A stretch of 64,000 nucleotides of DNA from an uncultured Aquimarina sp. (GTDB lineage: Bacteria > Bacteroidota > Bacteroidia > Flavobacteriales > Flavobacteriaceae): positions 53,478 through 117,477 of the forward strand of contig CANMTP010000012.1 of the NCBI GenBank assembly GCA_947500845.1. Reading direction: 5' to 3'. The notes under the pieces are model-generated. The model was not told the DNA's origin and made no database searches. It saw only the letters and a program-made list of their open reading frames with translations. This document shows, piece by piece, positions 9,808-20,429 of this stretch (position 1 is its first letter; each line of letters begins with the position of its first letter). The translations under genes were made by a program, and so were the position numbers.

Positions 9808-11148
9808 TTACAGAGAAATATTAATTGTTTTTCCCTCTTTGTTATATTCTTTTTTAAGACCTTCCAAAAGGTAGCTTTGTTTTATTTTTGATTGATTATT
9901 AGCAATAGTTTTTAGACAGGCAAATTGTACAATATTTACAATATTTGCACCGGTAATTGCGTATTTTTTTGAAAATTCATCCAAAGAAACCAGATCTTCT
10001 AATTGAACATTTTTAGGAAGTATGTTTTGCCATAATTGAAGTCGTTCTTGAGCACCGGGTAATTGAAATTCTACGATAGATTGAAATCTACGTGTAAAAG
10101 CTGCATCAATATTGGTTTTAAAATTTGACGCTAAAATCACTAATCCAGGATGCGCTTCAATTCGTTGTAGTAAATAAGAGACTTCTTGATTGGCATATTT
10201 ATCATGAGCATCTCGTACATTAGTTCTTTTGCCAAAAATGGCATCGGCCTCATCAAAAAACAAAATCCAATCTTTATTTATTGCTTTATCAAATAAGGAA
10301 GATAAGTTTTTTTCGGTTTCTCCTATATATTTAGAAATTACCATTGATAGATCTATTCGATACACATCTCTATGGGTATATTTCCCTAATAAACTGGCGG
10401 TTAAAGTTTTTCCTGTTCCCGGCGGACCGTAAAATAAAACTCTGTAACCTGGTTTGATTTTAGTTTTCATATCCCACTGGTGCATCAATACTTCATTGTG
10501 TTTTAACCAAACTTCTATTTCGTGAATTTGATTCAACGTCTTTTTTTGTAGTACGAGATCGGTCCACTCTAATTCTGTAGCGATTAGGCTCGCCGGAAAC
10601 TTTTGGCTAAGAGTTGGCTTTGATATTTTCCCAAAAATAAGGAGTGATAAATATTCTTCGTCGATAAGCAATTTACCACTCATTTTTGGTTCTCCTTTAG
10701 GAACACTATCTATATAGAGTATTTTATCCTTAAATAAAGAGGAACCAAAATCAATATAATCCATCAGTGCCAATCGTTCATTAAGATCATTTCCTGCTAT
10801 GATATATAATGCAGTTTCCCCAGTTGGGATAATTCCTCGATGCGATTTTCCTGTTACTCCACCAAATGAAACAAATTGCCCTCCATCAGGAACATATGAG
10901 GATACTATTTGTTGTAATAGTGCAGGATTAATATGGGGTGTCAAAGCAAGTAATAGAAGTATTATTTCTGCCTCTGATAATTTATTTTCATTTATAAATA
11001 CAGCTAATGGCGACTGTATAGAATTTAGATGTAAGGTTGGTAACTCGATCTTTTCTTTCCTAAACTCTATATTTAGCCTATACTCTACATATGATTCTAG
11101 ATATTGAAATAATGTATGTATTTCAGTTTTATGGATGGTACTAGCCAT
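9808..11148 (-). CDS. eCIS AAA+ ATPase (Afp15/Pvc15-like)
   Basis: 446 aa from the chosen ATG. That ATG overlaps the previous stop as ATGGCTAG, a coupling arrangement; ATGs at 11163 and 11169 are alternatives. The C-terminal half is a classical AAA+ module: Walker A GPPGTGKT (from residue 241), Walker B WILFFDEADAIFG, and arginine residues in AAFTRRFQSIVEF. The N-terminal half is the divergent domain typical of eCIS ATPases. Each Afp/PVC-type cluster carries one such ATPase, thought to assist particle assembly or cargo loading. It is the last gene of the operon, which fits the usual position late in the cluster. Confidence 0.88.
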   Translation of the reverse strand: MASTIHKTEIHTLFQYLESYVEYRLNIEFRKEKIELPTLHLNSIQSPLAVFINENKLSEAEIILLLLALTPHINPALLQQIVSSYVPDGGQFVSFGGVTGKSHRGIIPTGETALYIIAGNDLNERLALMDYIDFGSSLFKDKILYIDSVPKGEPKMSGKLLIDEEYLSLLIFGKISKPTLSQKFPASLIATELEWTDLVLQKKTLNQIHEIEVWLKHNEVLMHQWDMKTKIKPGYRVLFYGPPGTGKTLTASLLGKYTHRDVYRIDLSMVISKYIGETEKNLSSLFDKAINKDWILFFDEADAIFGKRTNVRDAHDKYANQEVSYLLQRIEAHPGLVILASNFKTNIDAAFTRRFQSIVEFQLPGAQERLQLWQNILPKNVQLEDLVSLDEFSKKYAITGANIVNIVQFACLKTIANNQSKIKQSYLLEGLKKEYNKEGKTINISL

Positions 11149-11983
11149 TGCTATATTTGACATAGGCATTCTTCAGTTTAGTATCGTATTTGTTCTTTTT
11201 GTAGCCGGGTCCATTATAGCCTTCTGCAAATTTGGCCCAATTTTTCTCTTTGATCCAGTCGATTAGCTTTTTCCCTTTAAACGAAGTTTTCTCTATAAAT
11301 TTACCAAAAGCTTTTAGATGTTCTCGTTCATGCTCATACATTTCTGAAACAAAATGATCTATAGAGGCATATCCAAGATAGTCATAATGAAAACCCATAA
11401 TTTGAAAAGCTCCCCATGAAGCCGAACTGTAAGCTGCATCATGAAAAGCTGGCAAGTCTGATATTCCTGCTGCTTTTTCAAGACGATCGTATTCGCCCGT
11501 ACCTCCCTTGTAATGAGTTCTTGTCCATTTTTTGTAAAGTATGTCTTTGGTATGCTGAGAAACGTATTGGGAAGGATTCACTCCTCGTTTTTCAAGCTCT
11601 CTCCAAAATATATGTCCTTCAAACAAAATTACAGGTCTTCCGTCCACCAAAAAACCTTTACCTCTACTTTCTATTTCATTTACAGCTTTTACCATCGCTA
11701 GTTCTAATCCAAACTGATTAGCAAAATCTTGAACATCCTGCTCTGATAAAAACTTATCATTAAATGCCACCAAATTTCTTTCGGCTTCTATGAGCTTTGA
11801 CCAAGTTTTAAGTCCAACAATACCGTCGACTACCAAACCTTTTTTACTTTGAAAATCCTTTACAGCCTCATGAGTGTCCCTACCAAAAAAAGTAGATACA
11901 TAAACCTTATATCCCAACTTTGTTAAAAGTTCTTCTAAATAATGAACTTCTTGTCCCCTAGAACGGTATCGTATTGTTTTCAT
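11141..11983 (-). CDS. Peptidoglycan-binding N-acetylmuramidase (lysozyme) in the eCIS operon
   Basis: 280 aa. An N-terminal peptidoglycan_binding_1 domain spans residues 5-65 (RGQEVHYLEELLTKLGYKV, later VDGIVGLKTWSKL). An N-acetylmuramidase domain (DUF3380 type) spans about 80-275, with NEIESRGKGFLVDGRPVILF and SASWGAFQIMGFHY; the Glu in NEIES is the likely catalytic acid by family. No signal peptide is visible, as in phage endolysins and spike-associated lysozymes. It could release particles by lysing the producer or digest the target wall as part of the particle. The sequence does not decide between these. Confidence 0.85.
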   Translation of the reverse strand: MKTIRYRSRGQEVHYLEELLTKLGYKVYVSTFFGRDTHEAVKDFQSKKGLVVDGIVGLKTWSKLIEAERNLVAFNDKFLSEQDVQDFANQFGLELAMVKAVNEIESRGKGFLVDGRPVILFEGHIFWRELEKRGVNPSQYVSQHTKDILYKKWTRTHYKGGTGEYDRLEKAAGISDLPAFHDAAYSSASWGAFQIMGFHYDYLGYASIDHFVSEMYEHEREHLKAFGKFIEKTSFKGKKLIDWIKEKNWAKFAEGYNGPGYKKNKYDTKLKNAYVKYSNG

Positions 11984-12054
11984 TTATTTGTTATTAATCT
12001 TTATCCATTTACATATAAAAATATTCCTCTTATTTGAGAAATTATCAAATCAAT

Positions 12055-15000
12055 TTATGTTGCAGCTAGTAACTCGATTTCTTCTTTTACTTCTGTCTCG
12101 CATAAACCATCTGAAACCAGAAGTCTAACAGTCACATTAGTATCTCTTCTAAATCGGTAATTATGTCCAACGATACTACCCTGAGCTGTGCTGTTATCGC
12201 CAAAATCCCATAGAATATTATACCTCGACTCATCAAAATCATTTTGATTTTTGATCCTAAACATTAGTGCTTCATTAGAGACAAAATCATTATCAGATAT
12301 TGACCCTTCCAGAATATCTCCTTCTGTAAGCGGTATTTCATCTAACGTTGGTTCCCCTTCTTCAGGTCTATAACCATAATAACGACCCGTAGAAATAGAA
12401 ACAATTGGTTTTTTGATAACAGTAATTGTTGCAGACACAGGCTGATCGTTTACTGTAAATTCTATCGGGATGTCATAATTAACAAAGCTCGACGAAGCAA
12501 AGGTGATCTCGTTGGTCCCTACACGTAACCCATTCATGCGACGTACTGCTCGCAAAGTACCATCCGCAGGTGTTACTGTGAAAGGAACAGAAGTATCTGC
12601 ATCCCCACTTCCATCTAGACATAATGTTCTTTGAATTGATAGAGAGACTTCTTCAACGACATCCTCAAACACCACTCTAGTACTTTGCGTAACCGGTTCG
12701 CATACCTGATTGGCAATTTCTAGCGTTACATTTGCTGTTCTACCTTCCAAACTTGATATATCTGTATATTCATAGGTTTGAGTTAACTCAGATTCCTCAA
12801 CAATTTCACCTCCATCACCAAAATTCCAAAAGAGCTTAGGAGTTACCGGTAAAAATTTACCACTAATACTAAACGTAACGATTGCTTGTGTATTATCTTC
12901 ATTATACGAAATATCATCGATAGCAACGGCTACATTTTCTGGGTTTCTTTCTATAACCAGTATTTCTTCGGTTTCAAATCCTTCAACAGCAAATCTTATA
13001 GTTTCTCCCAATGCTTCAAACTCCAGAGGACTAATAGTAATAACACGTTGGTCAATTCGTAACCCCTTATATGTTGCGGCACCAAGCGTAGTTACTACAC
13101 CATTCTCAGGTCTAACAGTAACTATATTGACTTTTTCAACACAACCTATAGAATTGTCTAGAATATTTTTTAGATTATTTAAGAAAGCACCTAACTGGGC
13201 AAAGTTTTCAAAAGAAGCGTAATCAGTTGTATCAATATCAGAAAAGTCTGTAGCACTTTCTACTGGTGCTTTGCCTAGAAGTTTTGTAAGTGCAGCTACA
13301 AGACCATTTTGCTGTCTTAAATAAACACCATTGCTTAATGCATAACTGTATACAGGTGTTGTTTCTTTTAATTTTCTATATCTGCTGATTAAACCAGGTT
13401 CGTCTTGTGCTTGCATACCGTCAGCAATAACAATTACAATGTCTGGGTTGACTGTAATATTGTTAGGCTCATCAAGCTCATTAGTTAAATACCCTAAACT
13501 ACTTGACCAAAAATCTGAGCTAAAATTAATTCCTGAATTTCGATAATCATCTATCCATTGAACAAACTCGGCCTTTGTAGAAGCGTTTACGTTTTTTTGT
13601 TCTATTCTTCTTTTAGGCGCGCCATTATCTGAATTATCCATGTTAATCAATGAAATGAGATTACTAGATCCCTCCTGATCATCGATGAAGTTTCTTAACC
13701 CTTGTCTTATCTGTGCTGCTTCAGTTTGATCGATAGAGCTTGATTCATCTATTACCAATACAATGTGAAGAGGAGCATCGCAGTTTTCAGGATTAACACA
13801 TATTTCATTTCTATCAAAATCAAGTTCGATAACGATCGGATCTTCAAAAGTTATTGGATCAATACTAATTTGATTCTCACAAAACTTAGATCGAACTCTT
13901 AATCGGGGTTTAATAGTATTAGGTGCTGACTCAACAGGGTTTTGATATTGTCTTACAACATTGCCTAAAGCATCTGGCTCAACATTTATGAAGGTATCAT
14001 CTCCTAAGAAATCCCATTCAAATTCTTCAATCTCATTTAAAAATGGCCCTGAAACATTATAAGTGACAGTAACTTCTGTTTTAAAAGGATTATTATAAAC
14101 CACCGTAGTACTTACAATTGGTTCTGGTAAACGATGTATAATGATTACTGCTCCTGTATCCTGATTATTTAATTCAAATCGTATTGGCGTATTAATTAGT
14201 TCTGGACTGACTAAATTTGGATTGAAAAAAGAATCTCCATTACTATCTCTTATCACTCCTCCATTAAGACCTCTGGGTATATCTGCGGTTACAAAACCAT
14301 TTGGTGGAGAGGCCTTAAATGGAATAGGTTCTGTATCTCTACCAAAACAAAGGGTGTTCATTGGTAATTCTAATTTTAGTACACTCTCGTCACAACATAA
14401 ATAAGGAACCATAAAATCTGCAATCACTGGATTGGCTGCAAGTTCCATACGTTCGGCTGATGAGGATAGCTTTCTCCTGCGTGACACACTTCCTTCTCCT
14501 TCACCTTCTCCTGGAAGCACTGCAATATCATCCAGAAAAACGAGTACAAAGGTCCCCCTGGGTGATACCCCAGCTCTATGTTCAAGCCCCTGTCTTCTTG
14601 ATACATAATACGACGTATAATCTTCTGCAAGTTCTCTTATTTCAGTTAATTGTGCAGCAACTACACCTTCTCCTTCTCTTCTTATTTCACCACCAATTAA
14701 TCCTATGGGATTAGAAATACGTAACGCCACAATATTAAAACTTACAGCATTTTGTGTTTTAAGGTTTTTGAGTTCTTCAATAACGTGTTTATAACCTTGT
14801 CCCAGATGACCTTCGATTCGATAAAAGTCTTTATCAACGTATAAACTTAGTGGGTTGTCTGAATCTAATAAATCTCTATGATAACTAACATTAGATTTTG
14901 CTAAATTTTTTGCCGTTTTGTCAAAATTCCAGAGCTTGATTAGCTCTTCGTCTACTTTATTATAAAAAGGGATTGCCTTTTGACTTAAATCCCCAAGTAA

Positions 15001-16260
15001 TCTTGATGGTGTAATTTTAATCTGCCCAAGTAATACTAGGTTATAGCTTTCTAACTGTTTTAGTGTTCTTAATAAAAGGCTATATAATCTTTGTTCGGGC
15101 TCGTGAATATCATAGCATACTGTTAGGCCTGCACCTCCATTATTTGCAGAGTCATTGCAATTAACACCCACTTTGCCTGCTTTTGAGGTATGCGCTACCG
15201 ATTTATAAAAACTATGCCGATAATCATAGCAACTCTTTTCATTGACCAACTCTCCTAACATCAAATGTTTTGGAAAATCGTTTATGTTAGCATTACAAAT
15301 TTTAGAAGATAATTCTAACATTATCCTCTTTATTTCTTGATAGGTATCCACTATATCTTTTAGAAGGTCATACCTATATTGAATATCGAGTCGTTCCAAT
15401 TCTCCCGAATCAGGATCGAAAAGCGTACTCATAAGACTTTCAAACTCTATCCCTAAATCTGGTAATTTTAACGCATCGAATATAGTTTTAAATCCATCCA
15501 CCAAATCATCTAAAATCTTTGTATTTGAAAAAGGTGAAGCTAATTTATTTAGAAACGTATTAAAATCCACAAAGTCTTCAATCTCAAAAATAACTTTAGT
15601 TAGTAAAACCTCTGGAAGCTGATAATACAGTTTACGATAATTTATTCTACTAATAGTATTATCATGACTATTAATAAATTCTGCGTTGGCTTTTGTAGTT
15701 ATTAACACTTTGTAATTGGCGACTACATCAATACCTTCTCCATCACAATTTAAGCTACTACATTGGTTAATATTTCGCTCATAATTCTCTATATAAAGTA
15801 ATACGACCATATCTTCAAGATTAGGTCTTCCATCGTTTGAGAAATTTCTTAGATTTAATGTTTCGCTATCCTCATCTTTGGTAAGTAATTCATATAACTC
15901 GATCTGATCATCATTTTGATAAAAAAATGGAGAATAATCAGATCTACTATTGTCGTATTTTCTGAAATATCGATAATTAATACTTGTAAAATCAATTGTT
16001 TTATTGCCTTCATCATCTTTATAGAGATGTAACAAATCTCCATCTGTGGTGATTCCCAAACCCTGATTTATTGTTACTGCGCCACGAGCACTGCTTATCT
16101 CAAAGCCACACACAATACCAACTCCACTTAGATTTACTCTGGATAACCTAATTTGATCATCAAAATGATCAAATATTTGGTTAAGATGGCTATCTGTCAA
16201 AAATTGACTTCTCGAAAACCTTCTAAAACCTGGCACTATTTTGTCTAATTTTGTGATCAT
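12055..16260 (-). CDS. Large eCIS-associated protein: baseplate-like N-terminal region, VWA and PKD-like domains
   Basis: 1401 aa, acidic, no signal peptide. The N-terminal ~650 residues are homologous along their length to the protein at 21286-24483: both have FRRF near residue 12, HLNQI, LSGVGIVCGFE, KHLMLGE and PYLCCDE. A PKD-like segment follows (WDFLGDD near 749). Then comes a von Willebrand A domain (about 830-1040) with MIDAS motif DESSS starting at residue 838. Two or three further PKD-type domains follow (WNFGDGG at 1145, WDFGDNS at 1351). I do not know a characterised homologue. In this operon it may form an outer baseplate or cage element or a target-binding appendage; no Afp13-type fibre is otherwise seen. 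Confidence 0.7.
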   Translation of the reverse strand: MITKLDKIVPGFRRFSRSQFLTDSHLNQIFDHFDDQIRLSRVNLSGVGIVCGFEISSARGAVTINQGLGITTDGDLLHLYKDDEGNKTIDFTSINYRYFRKYDNSRSDYSPFFYQNDDQIELYELLTKDEDSETLNLRNFSNDGRPNLEDMVVLLYIENYERNINQCSSLNCDGEGIDVVANYKVLITTKANAEFINSHDNTISRINYRKLYYQLPEVLLTKVIFEIEDFVDFNTFLNKLASPFSNTKILDDLVDGFKTIFDALKLPDLGIEFESLMSTLFDPDSGELERLDIQYRYDLLKDIVDTYQEIKRIMLELSSKICNANINDFPKHLMLGELVNEKSCYDYRHSFYKSVAHTSKAGKVGVNCNDSANNGGAGLTVCYDIHEPEQRLYSLLLRTLKQLESYNLVLLGQIKITPSRLLGDLSQKAIPFYNKVDEELIKLWNFDKTAKNLAKSNVSYHRDLLDSDNPLSLYVDKDFYRIEGHLGQGYKHVIEELKNLKTQNAVSFNIVALRISNPIGLIGGEIRREGEGVVAAQLTEIRELAEDYTSYYVSRRQGLEHRAGVSPRGTFVLVFLDDIAVLPGEGEGEGSVSRRRKLSSSAERMELAANPVIADFMVPYLCCDESVLKLELPMNTLCFGRDTEPIPFKASPPNGFVTADIPRGLNGGVIRDSNGDSFFNPNLVSPELINTPIRFELNNQDTGAVIIIHRLPEPIVSTTVVYNNPFKTEVTVTYNVSGPFLNEIEEFEWDFLGDDTFINVEPDALGNVVRQYQNPVESAPNTIKPRLRVRSKFCENQISIDPITFEDPIVIELDFDRNEICVNPENCDAPLHIVLVIDESSSIDQTEAAQIRQGLRNFIDDQEGSSNLISLINMDNSDNGAPKRRIEQKNVNASTKAEFVQWIDDYRNSGINFSSDFWSSSLGYLTNELDEPNNITVNPDIVIVIADGMQAQDEPGLISRYRKLKETTPVYSYALSNGVYLRQQNGLVAALTKLLGKAPVESATDFSDIDTTDYASFENFAQLGAFLNNLKNILDNSIGCVEKVNIVTVRPENGVVTTLGAATYKGLRIDQRVITISPLEFEALGETIRFAVEGFETEEILVIERNPENVAVAIDDISYNEDNTQAIVTFSISGKFLPVTPKLFWNFGDGGEIVEESELTQTYEYTDISSLEGRTANVTLEIANQVCEPVTQSTRVVFEDVVEEVSLSIQRTLCLDGSGDADTSVPFTVTPADGTLRAVRRMNGLRVGTNEITFASSSFVNYDIPIEFTVNDQPVSATITVIKKPIVSISTGRYYGYRPEEGEPTLDEIPLTEGDILEGSISDNDFVSNEALMFRIKNQNDFDESRYNILWDFGDNSTAQGSIVGHNYRFRRDTNVTVRLLVSDGLCETEVKEEIELLAAT

Positions 16261-16314
16261 GATTTGTGTATATATTTTTTATGTTTTCTTTCTAAATGTA
16301 TTGGATTTATTCTC

Positions 16315-17871
16315 TTACCAATCAACAAAGATTAGTTTATCCTTCCATGGCAGTTTAACTATACTTATATTCCATGGTAATCGATCTAAAAGAATATCCT
16401 GAGTTTTTCTTTCTACAATAATTTTAGGGTTATTACCATTTAGGATAAGTTTACCCGGTCTTTGCAGAAACTCATTTCGCATTAAATCTGAAGATGCATT
16501 TTTAAGTGCTCCCCAGTTTTGGGTCATAGCTTCTAATAGCTCCTCAGATTGCATTTTAAATTCTTGAGCAATCTCTATATTTCTATTAATTGATAGATGT
16601 AATGGTATATTACATAAAAACTTTTCAAAAATCATTTGATGCTCTGGTTGCTTTTCTTGTTTGGTAGCCAGATAATGTAATAAATGAATCGCCAATTCTG
16701 GATCGCTTATTTTATTTTGATCGTTAATCAATTTACAATGCTCAAAGAAATTTTTCAGAAATGGATGAACCAAAACTAAACCGGCATTCTTAATGTAGTA
16801 CCCTTCTTCATTTATTTCTAATTCTTCATTTTTATTGATTTTTTTGGCATACTTATTCGCTTTATTGAATTGTATTTCGATAGTATCTTTGGATGTTTTT
16901 TGAACAGTATTTTGGATACTCTTAGTGTCTTGAGAAATTTTGTTTTGAATCTCAGGAAACTGGCTGTCAATTGATTTAATTACAGACTCTATCCAATTAG
17001 ATTTTCGCCTATTAATTTTTATAGACTCTTTTGTTTCCCTAGTATCTATTTCATCTAAACTATCTGATATTCTATCTTCATTTTGATTAGGCTCTCTTGT
17101 CAATATATTCTTCCAACGAGACAGTGACTTATAAAATTCTTGAATATTGTTGGTTTGAAAAAATTGAATGATCACATCCCAAATTTCAAATCTTAGCTCC
17201 AGTGATACTGAAGTTAAAAATACCTCAAATTCACGATCTAATTTCTGCGGATTAAGAACGGTTGTGCTTAAGGTCTTAAAAATATTATTCAGCGTTTTTT
17301 TAATGGCTATATCAGAGAACTGCTGTATAAATCGTTTTCTGATGTTTTTTTGCTTTAATTTTTCATAAAAAATGCTTGCCAAACTCTTGGTATGTAGAAT
17401 TTCCTCTAATACATCTTCATCAAATAAAAAAGAAAATAATTCTTTATTTCCCCACCAAGGAGAAGTTCCTTTTTCAAGAAAATAAATTAGGGCTCTGGCA
17501 GCATTACTATCGGTACTAAAAAATTCCAAGCTTTCTTCTAAAGACCATTTATCAGCAACAAGCATACTTTGGCCTTTAGACTTTTGAAATTGTTCTTCTA
17601 TCGAATTTTGGATACCAGTAACTATCTTTTGTTTTACATCTATTAGTTTGAAATCACTCTTTAACTCAATCTCAAAGTCTAATTTGTCGATTCGTAATAT
17701 CTTTTTCGTTACCTGTTTTTCAAGGGTTTTTAACTTGTTTTCTATTGCAGGAAAAACTTCTTCTTTCAAAAATGAATCCAGATTATCCTTAATACGATAC
17801 CCTTGTTCTTTAGAGGTCGTATTAACTTCCAAATACATTTTATTGATGATATGTTTTTCCGTTCTCATCAT
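16315..17871 (-). CDS. Contractile injection system tape-measure-type protein (Afp14-like)
   Basis: 518 aa. The N-terminus (HIINKMYLEVNT... LRIDKLDFEIEL) and the C-terminal NAGLVLVHPFLKNFFEHCKL segment are the two conserved blocks of proteins annotated as CIS tape measure. The middle is polar and helical, with low conservation. Tape-measure proteins fix tube length during assembly. The start is ATGATG directly after the TAA of the preceding gene, so either Met is possible. It lies far downstream of the sheath and tube genes, as Afp14 does in Afp-type clusters. Confidence 0.8.
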   Translation of the reverse strand: MMRTEKHIINKMYLEVNTTSKEQGYRIKDNLDSFLKEEVFPAIENKLKTLEKQVTKKILRIDKLDFEIELKSDFKLIDVKQKIVTGIQNSIEEQFQKSKGQSMLVADKWSLEESLEFFSTDSNAARALIYFLEKGTSPWWGNKELFSFLFDEDVLEEILHTKSLASIFYEKLKQKNIRKRFIQQFSDIAIKKTLNNIFKTLSTTVLNPQKLDREFEVFLTSVSLELRFEIWDVIIQFFQTNNIQEFYKSLSRWKNILTREPNQNEDRISDSLDEIDTRETKESIKINRRKSNWIESVIKSIDSQFPEIQNKISQDTKSIQNTVQKTSKDTIEIQFNKANKYAKKINKNEELEINEEGYYIKNAGLVLVHPFLKNFFEHCKLINDQNKISDPELAIHLLHYLATKQEKQPEHQMIFEKFLCNIPLHLSINRNIEIAQEFKMQSEELLEAMTQNWGALKNASSDLMRNEFLQRPGKLILNGNNPKIIVERKTQDILLDRLPWNISIVKLPWKDKLIFVDW

Positions 17872-18786
17872 TTAGCAGAGGCATTTCATGTTTACCATTA
17901 ATTTCGCGAACTCTTTTGGATAATTCTTAAAGGCATATTCTGCCACATCTTCTAACACTTTTTCTTCTGTTTTGAAATACATCAAATGTGTATACCCTGT
18001 TTTTTCAATGTTATTAATATCTGAAGGCGAATGATAATATCCTTCAAAATTTAAATCGGTATTATGGTACGCATCCATAATTGCATTAGCTTTATCCAAT
18101 TCTATATGCAATTCTACATCATTAAATTGATTAATATGTCTAGGATAATGTTCATATATCTGATCTAACAATCCATTTTTTTGTAATACCTTATAGATAT
18201 AGGTCTGCTCTAAAAACATCACATATTGCGGAATAAGAACATCGTCTAGTTTCACATATTGATTCTTGTATTTTGTAGTAAAATAGGATTCATAATATTC
18301 ATAAATAATTCTTTTATCCAAACATCGAAACAATCCCATATTAAGAAATCTTAAATCTTCGAGTGCATAATCAAAACAAAAGTCAATTCCTTTATCAAGT
18401 AAATACTGATAAATGCGGTAAGGGTAAGGTGTTGCTCCTTCATCACACTGAACTATAATATTCTTTTTTGGTACCGGTTTGGTTATAAAAACATCAAAAT
18501 CAAAATACAGATATCCCGGAATACTATCAGACAATAGCTTATATGCTATAACTTTGGCGTCTGGAAAAGTAAAATTAGGTGTTGCCTGATCTAATCCTAA
18601 ATGCACCTTATCATATGGCAAGCCCAGATTTCTTACCAAATACTCACCATATCTATCAGTAATAATATGAACCTCGCCATAGACCTCTTTGATCTTGGTA
18701 GCACTTAAGAACATATGAATACACGATTCTATTTTTTTGTGGTTGTTCTTAAATGGCTCTGTCCAGAGTATGTGTACTGGTATCAT
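17872..18786 (-). CDS. DUF6734-like putative glycosyltransferase
   Basis: About 304 aa from the ATG at 18786, where the protein begins MIPVHILWTEPFKNNHKK; the longer frame to 18873 lies inside the preceding gene. The pattern matches its two neighbours: an N-terminal beta-strand and conserved Trp, then a DxD-like motif in YFDFDVFITKP near residue 98, and a second-half LNMGLFRC segment. It resembles DUF6734 proteins, which look like GT-A fold enzymes. The donor and acceptor are unknown. It overlaps the preceding gene by 38 bases and abuts the tape-measure gene. Confidence 0.65.
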   Translation of the reverse strand: MIPVHILWTEPFKNNHKKIESCIHMFLSATKIKEVYGEVHIITDRYGEYLVRNLGLPYDKVHLGLDQATPNFTFPDAKVIAYKLLSDSIPGYLYFDFDVFITKPVPKKNIIVQCDEGATPYPYRIYQYLLDKGIDFCFDYALEDLRFLNMGLFRCLDKRIIYEYYESYFTTKYKNQYVKLDDVLIPQYVMFLEQTYIYKVLQKNGLLDQIYEHYPRHINQFNDVELHIELDKANAIMDAYHNTDLNFEGYYHSPSDINNIEKTGYTHLMYFKTEEKVLEDVAEYAFKNYPKEFAKLMVNMKCLC

Positions 18787-20401
18787 ATACTTTATTTCTT
18801 TTTTTTGTATGATCAATCTTATACAAATCGATATCTGCCGATTGGTTGGCATTGGGATAAAGTTCAAAATCAATCATTTTATTTTCATAATCAGAATCTT
18901 CTAACGCATCCTCAAAACGAATTTTAGTTCTTGGCTTTTCATTAGCAATCCTTTCATGATCTCCATGATCTATGGTATCTTGACATAAATGTGGTGGAGT
19001 ATCTATTTTTCTAATCCCCAATTTTCGCAAGCGTAACGAAAATTCTGTGTCTTCATAACCATAATTTGAAATCTTGAGATTATAGCCTCCTAGCTTTTTA
19101 AAATCATTATGATGCACCATAAGACGCCCCAAACTACCTTTTGCACTAGGTAACGTTGGCCTAAGGAAGAAGTTCTTTTCGTTTTCGGCAACCGTAATAC
19201 AATAGGTCAGAAAACTTGGCCCTACGTAATTATCGGCATCTACATTAATCAAGTATTCTCCTTTTGCCAAATTGTGGATCGCATTCTTAGGGAGTGTTCT
19301 GTGATAATATTTTGCTGTAGTATTCTTGTAGTAATGTAATAATCCATCTTTTATTCCCTGAACAAACCAATCCTGATCAAATAAGTAGTCTTCTAACCCA
19401 TCAGTAGAATTATAATCTAAAACATTCACGTCTACTTGCCCTCTAAATTGTCTTGCCACTTTTACATTATTTTCTAGCGTAGCCACCAAATGATCAAAAC
19501 GATTCATAACAACCGTACATAGACTTAATTTAATCGGATTCTTAATTGGGCTCTTTGAGTTTACCAAATACCCATATTGGGGAAATTCTTCATTAATCCT
19601 ATTTATAATTTTATCCTGTATCGTTCTGGTATATTTACTGATGTGGGCAAAATGCGTATATCCAACGGCATTAGCTGTTTCCTGAATGGTATCTTTATCT
19701 GGTAATATTTGCTCTACACTGGAGTTATTAGCCTTTACAGAGCAATACAGAGAATACTGATCTATCACTCGAGAAGAATCTACCCATGTTGTAGTATCTG
19801 AAACTTCAAGGCATTTTAAGTAATTTGACACATATGAATCTTTTAGTTTCATATCATTAAATCCAACAATTCCCGTGTTACAAACAGCATCATAGGTTCT
19901 AATAATTTCTTCGACTGCATGCGGTTTGAAATCAACAAGCCATTTAATATTTTTTACATCTTCAAATGTAATATCGTGGCTCTTGGCTAAATGGTCTTCA
20001 AAAACTAGAGTATCTATACTCTGAACAATTACATCTGAGGTACATTGTCGTATTTGATGTACCACTTCTTTTTTCTTCAGAATAACATCCCAGTCCATAT
20101 GTATAAAAGGTCTTGTTTGTTTTGCAATAGCGAACATTTTACCTTTGGTCCAGGTACGGTTGTAATCCAAAAATGTAAGATCTGTAGAAAGATGATCTAC
20201 AGGAAGGTCCTGAAAATGATTAACACTTTCTAAATCTGTTACCACCTCTACTTCGAACCCCCATTTTTTGGCATATAAAACAGAAAGATACAAACAGTTG
20301 ATCGAGGACTGTAAGATGTCTTCAAGATCATGATCTTTCTTATGTTTGGCCCATCTTTTCTGTAAAGGCGCTGTCCAGAAGCTGTAAACAATTTTATTCA
20401 T
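18749..20401 (-). CDS. Two-domain putative glycosyltransferase (DUF6734-like plus GT2-type)
   Basis: 550 aa. Residues 1-290 match the neighbouring DUF6734-like proteins, with DxD-like HMDWDVILKK and CNTGIVGFNDMKL. From about 300 a second GT-A domain begins (LSLCTVVMNRFDHLVATLEN), with DxD in YLINVDADNYVGP and a galactosyltransferase-type acceptor segment GYEDTEFSLRLRKLG. This suggests two sugar transfers by one polypeptide, or one active and one helper domain. It sits inside the eCIS operon, so a particle component is a plausible acceptor; that is inference. Confidence 0.75.
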   Translation of the reverse strand: MNKIVYSFWTAPLQKRWAKHKKDHDLEDILQSSINCLYLSVLYAKKWGFEVEVVTDLESVNHFQDLPVDHLSTDLTFLDYNRTWTKGKMFAIAKQTRPFIHMDWDVILKKKEVVHQIRQCTSDVIVQSIDTLVFEDHLAKSHDITFEDVKNIKWLVDFKPHAVEEIIRTYDAVCNTGIVGFNDMKLKDSYVSNYLKCLEVSDTTTWVDSSRVIDQYSLYCSVKANNSSVEQILPDKDTIQETANAVGYTHFAHISKYTRTIQDKIINRINEEFPQYGYLVNSKSPIKNPIKLSLCTVVMNRFDHLVATLENNVKVARQFRGQVDVNVLDYNSTDGLEDYLFDQDWFVQGIKDGLLHYYKNTTAKYYHRTLPKNAIHNLAKGEYLINVDADNYVGPSFLTYCITVAENEKNFFLRPTLPSAKGSLGRLMVHHNDFKKLGGYNLKISNYGYEDTEFSLRLRKLGIRKIDTPPHLCQDTIDHGDHERIANEKPRTKIRFEDALEDSDYENKMIDFELYPNANQSADIDLYKIDHTKKRNKVYDTSTHTLDRAI

Positions 20402-20429
20402 TTATTTTATAATTCTTCATTGGTTGTAA

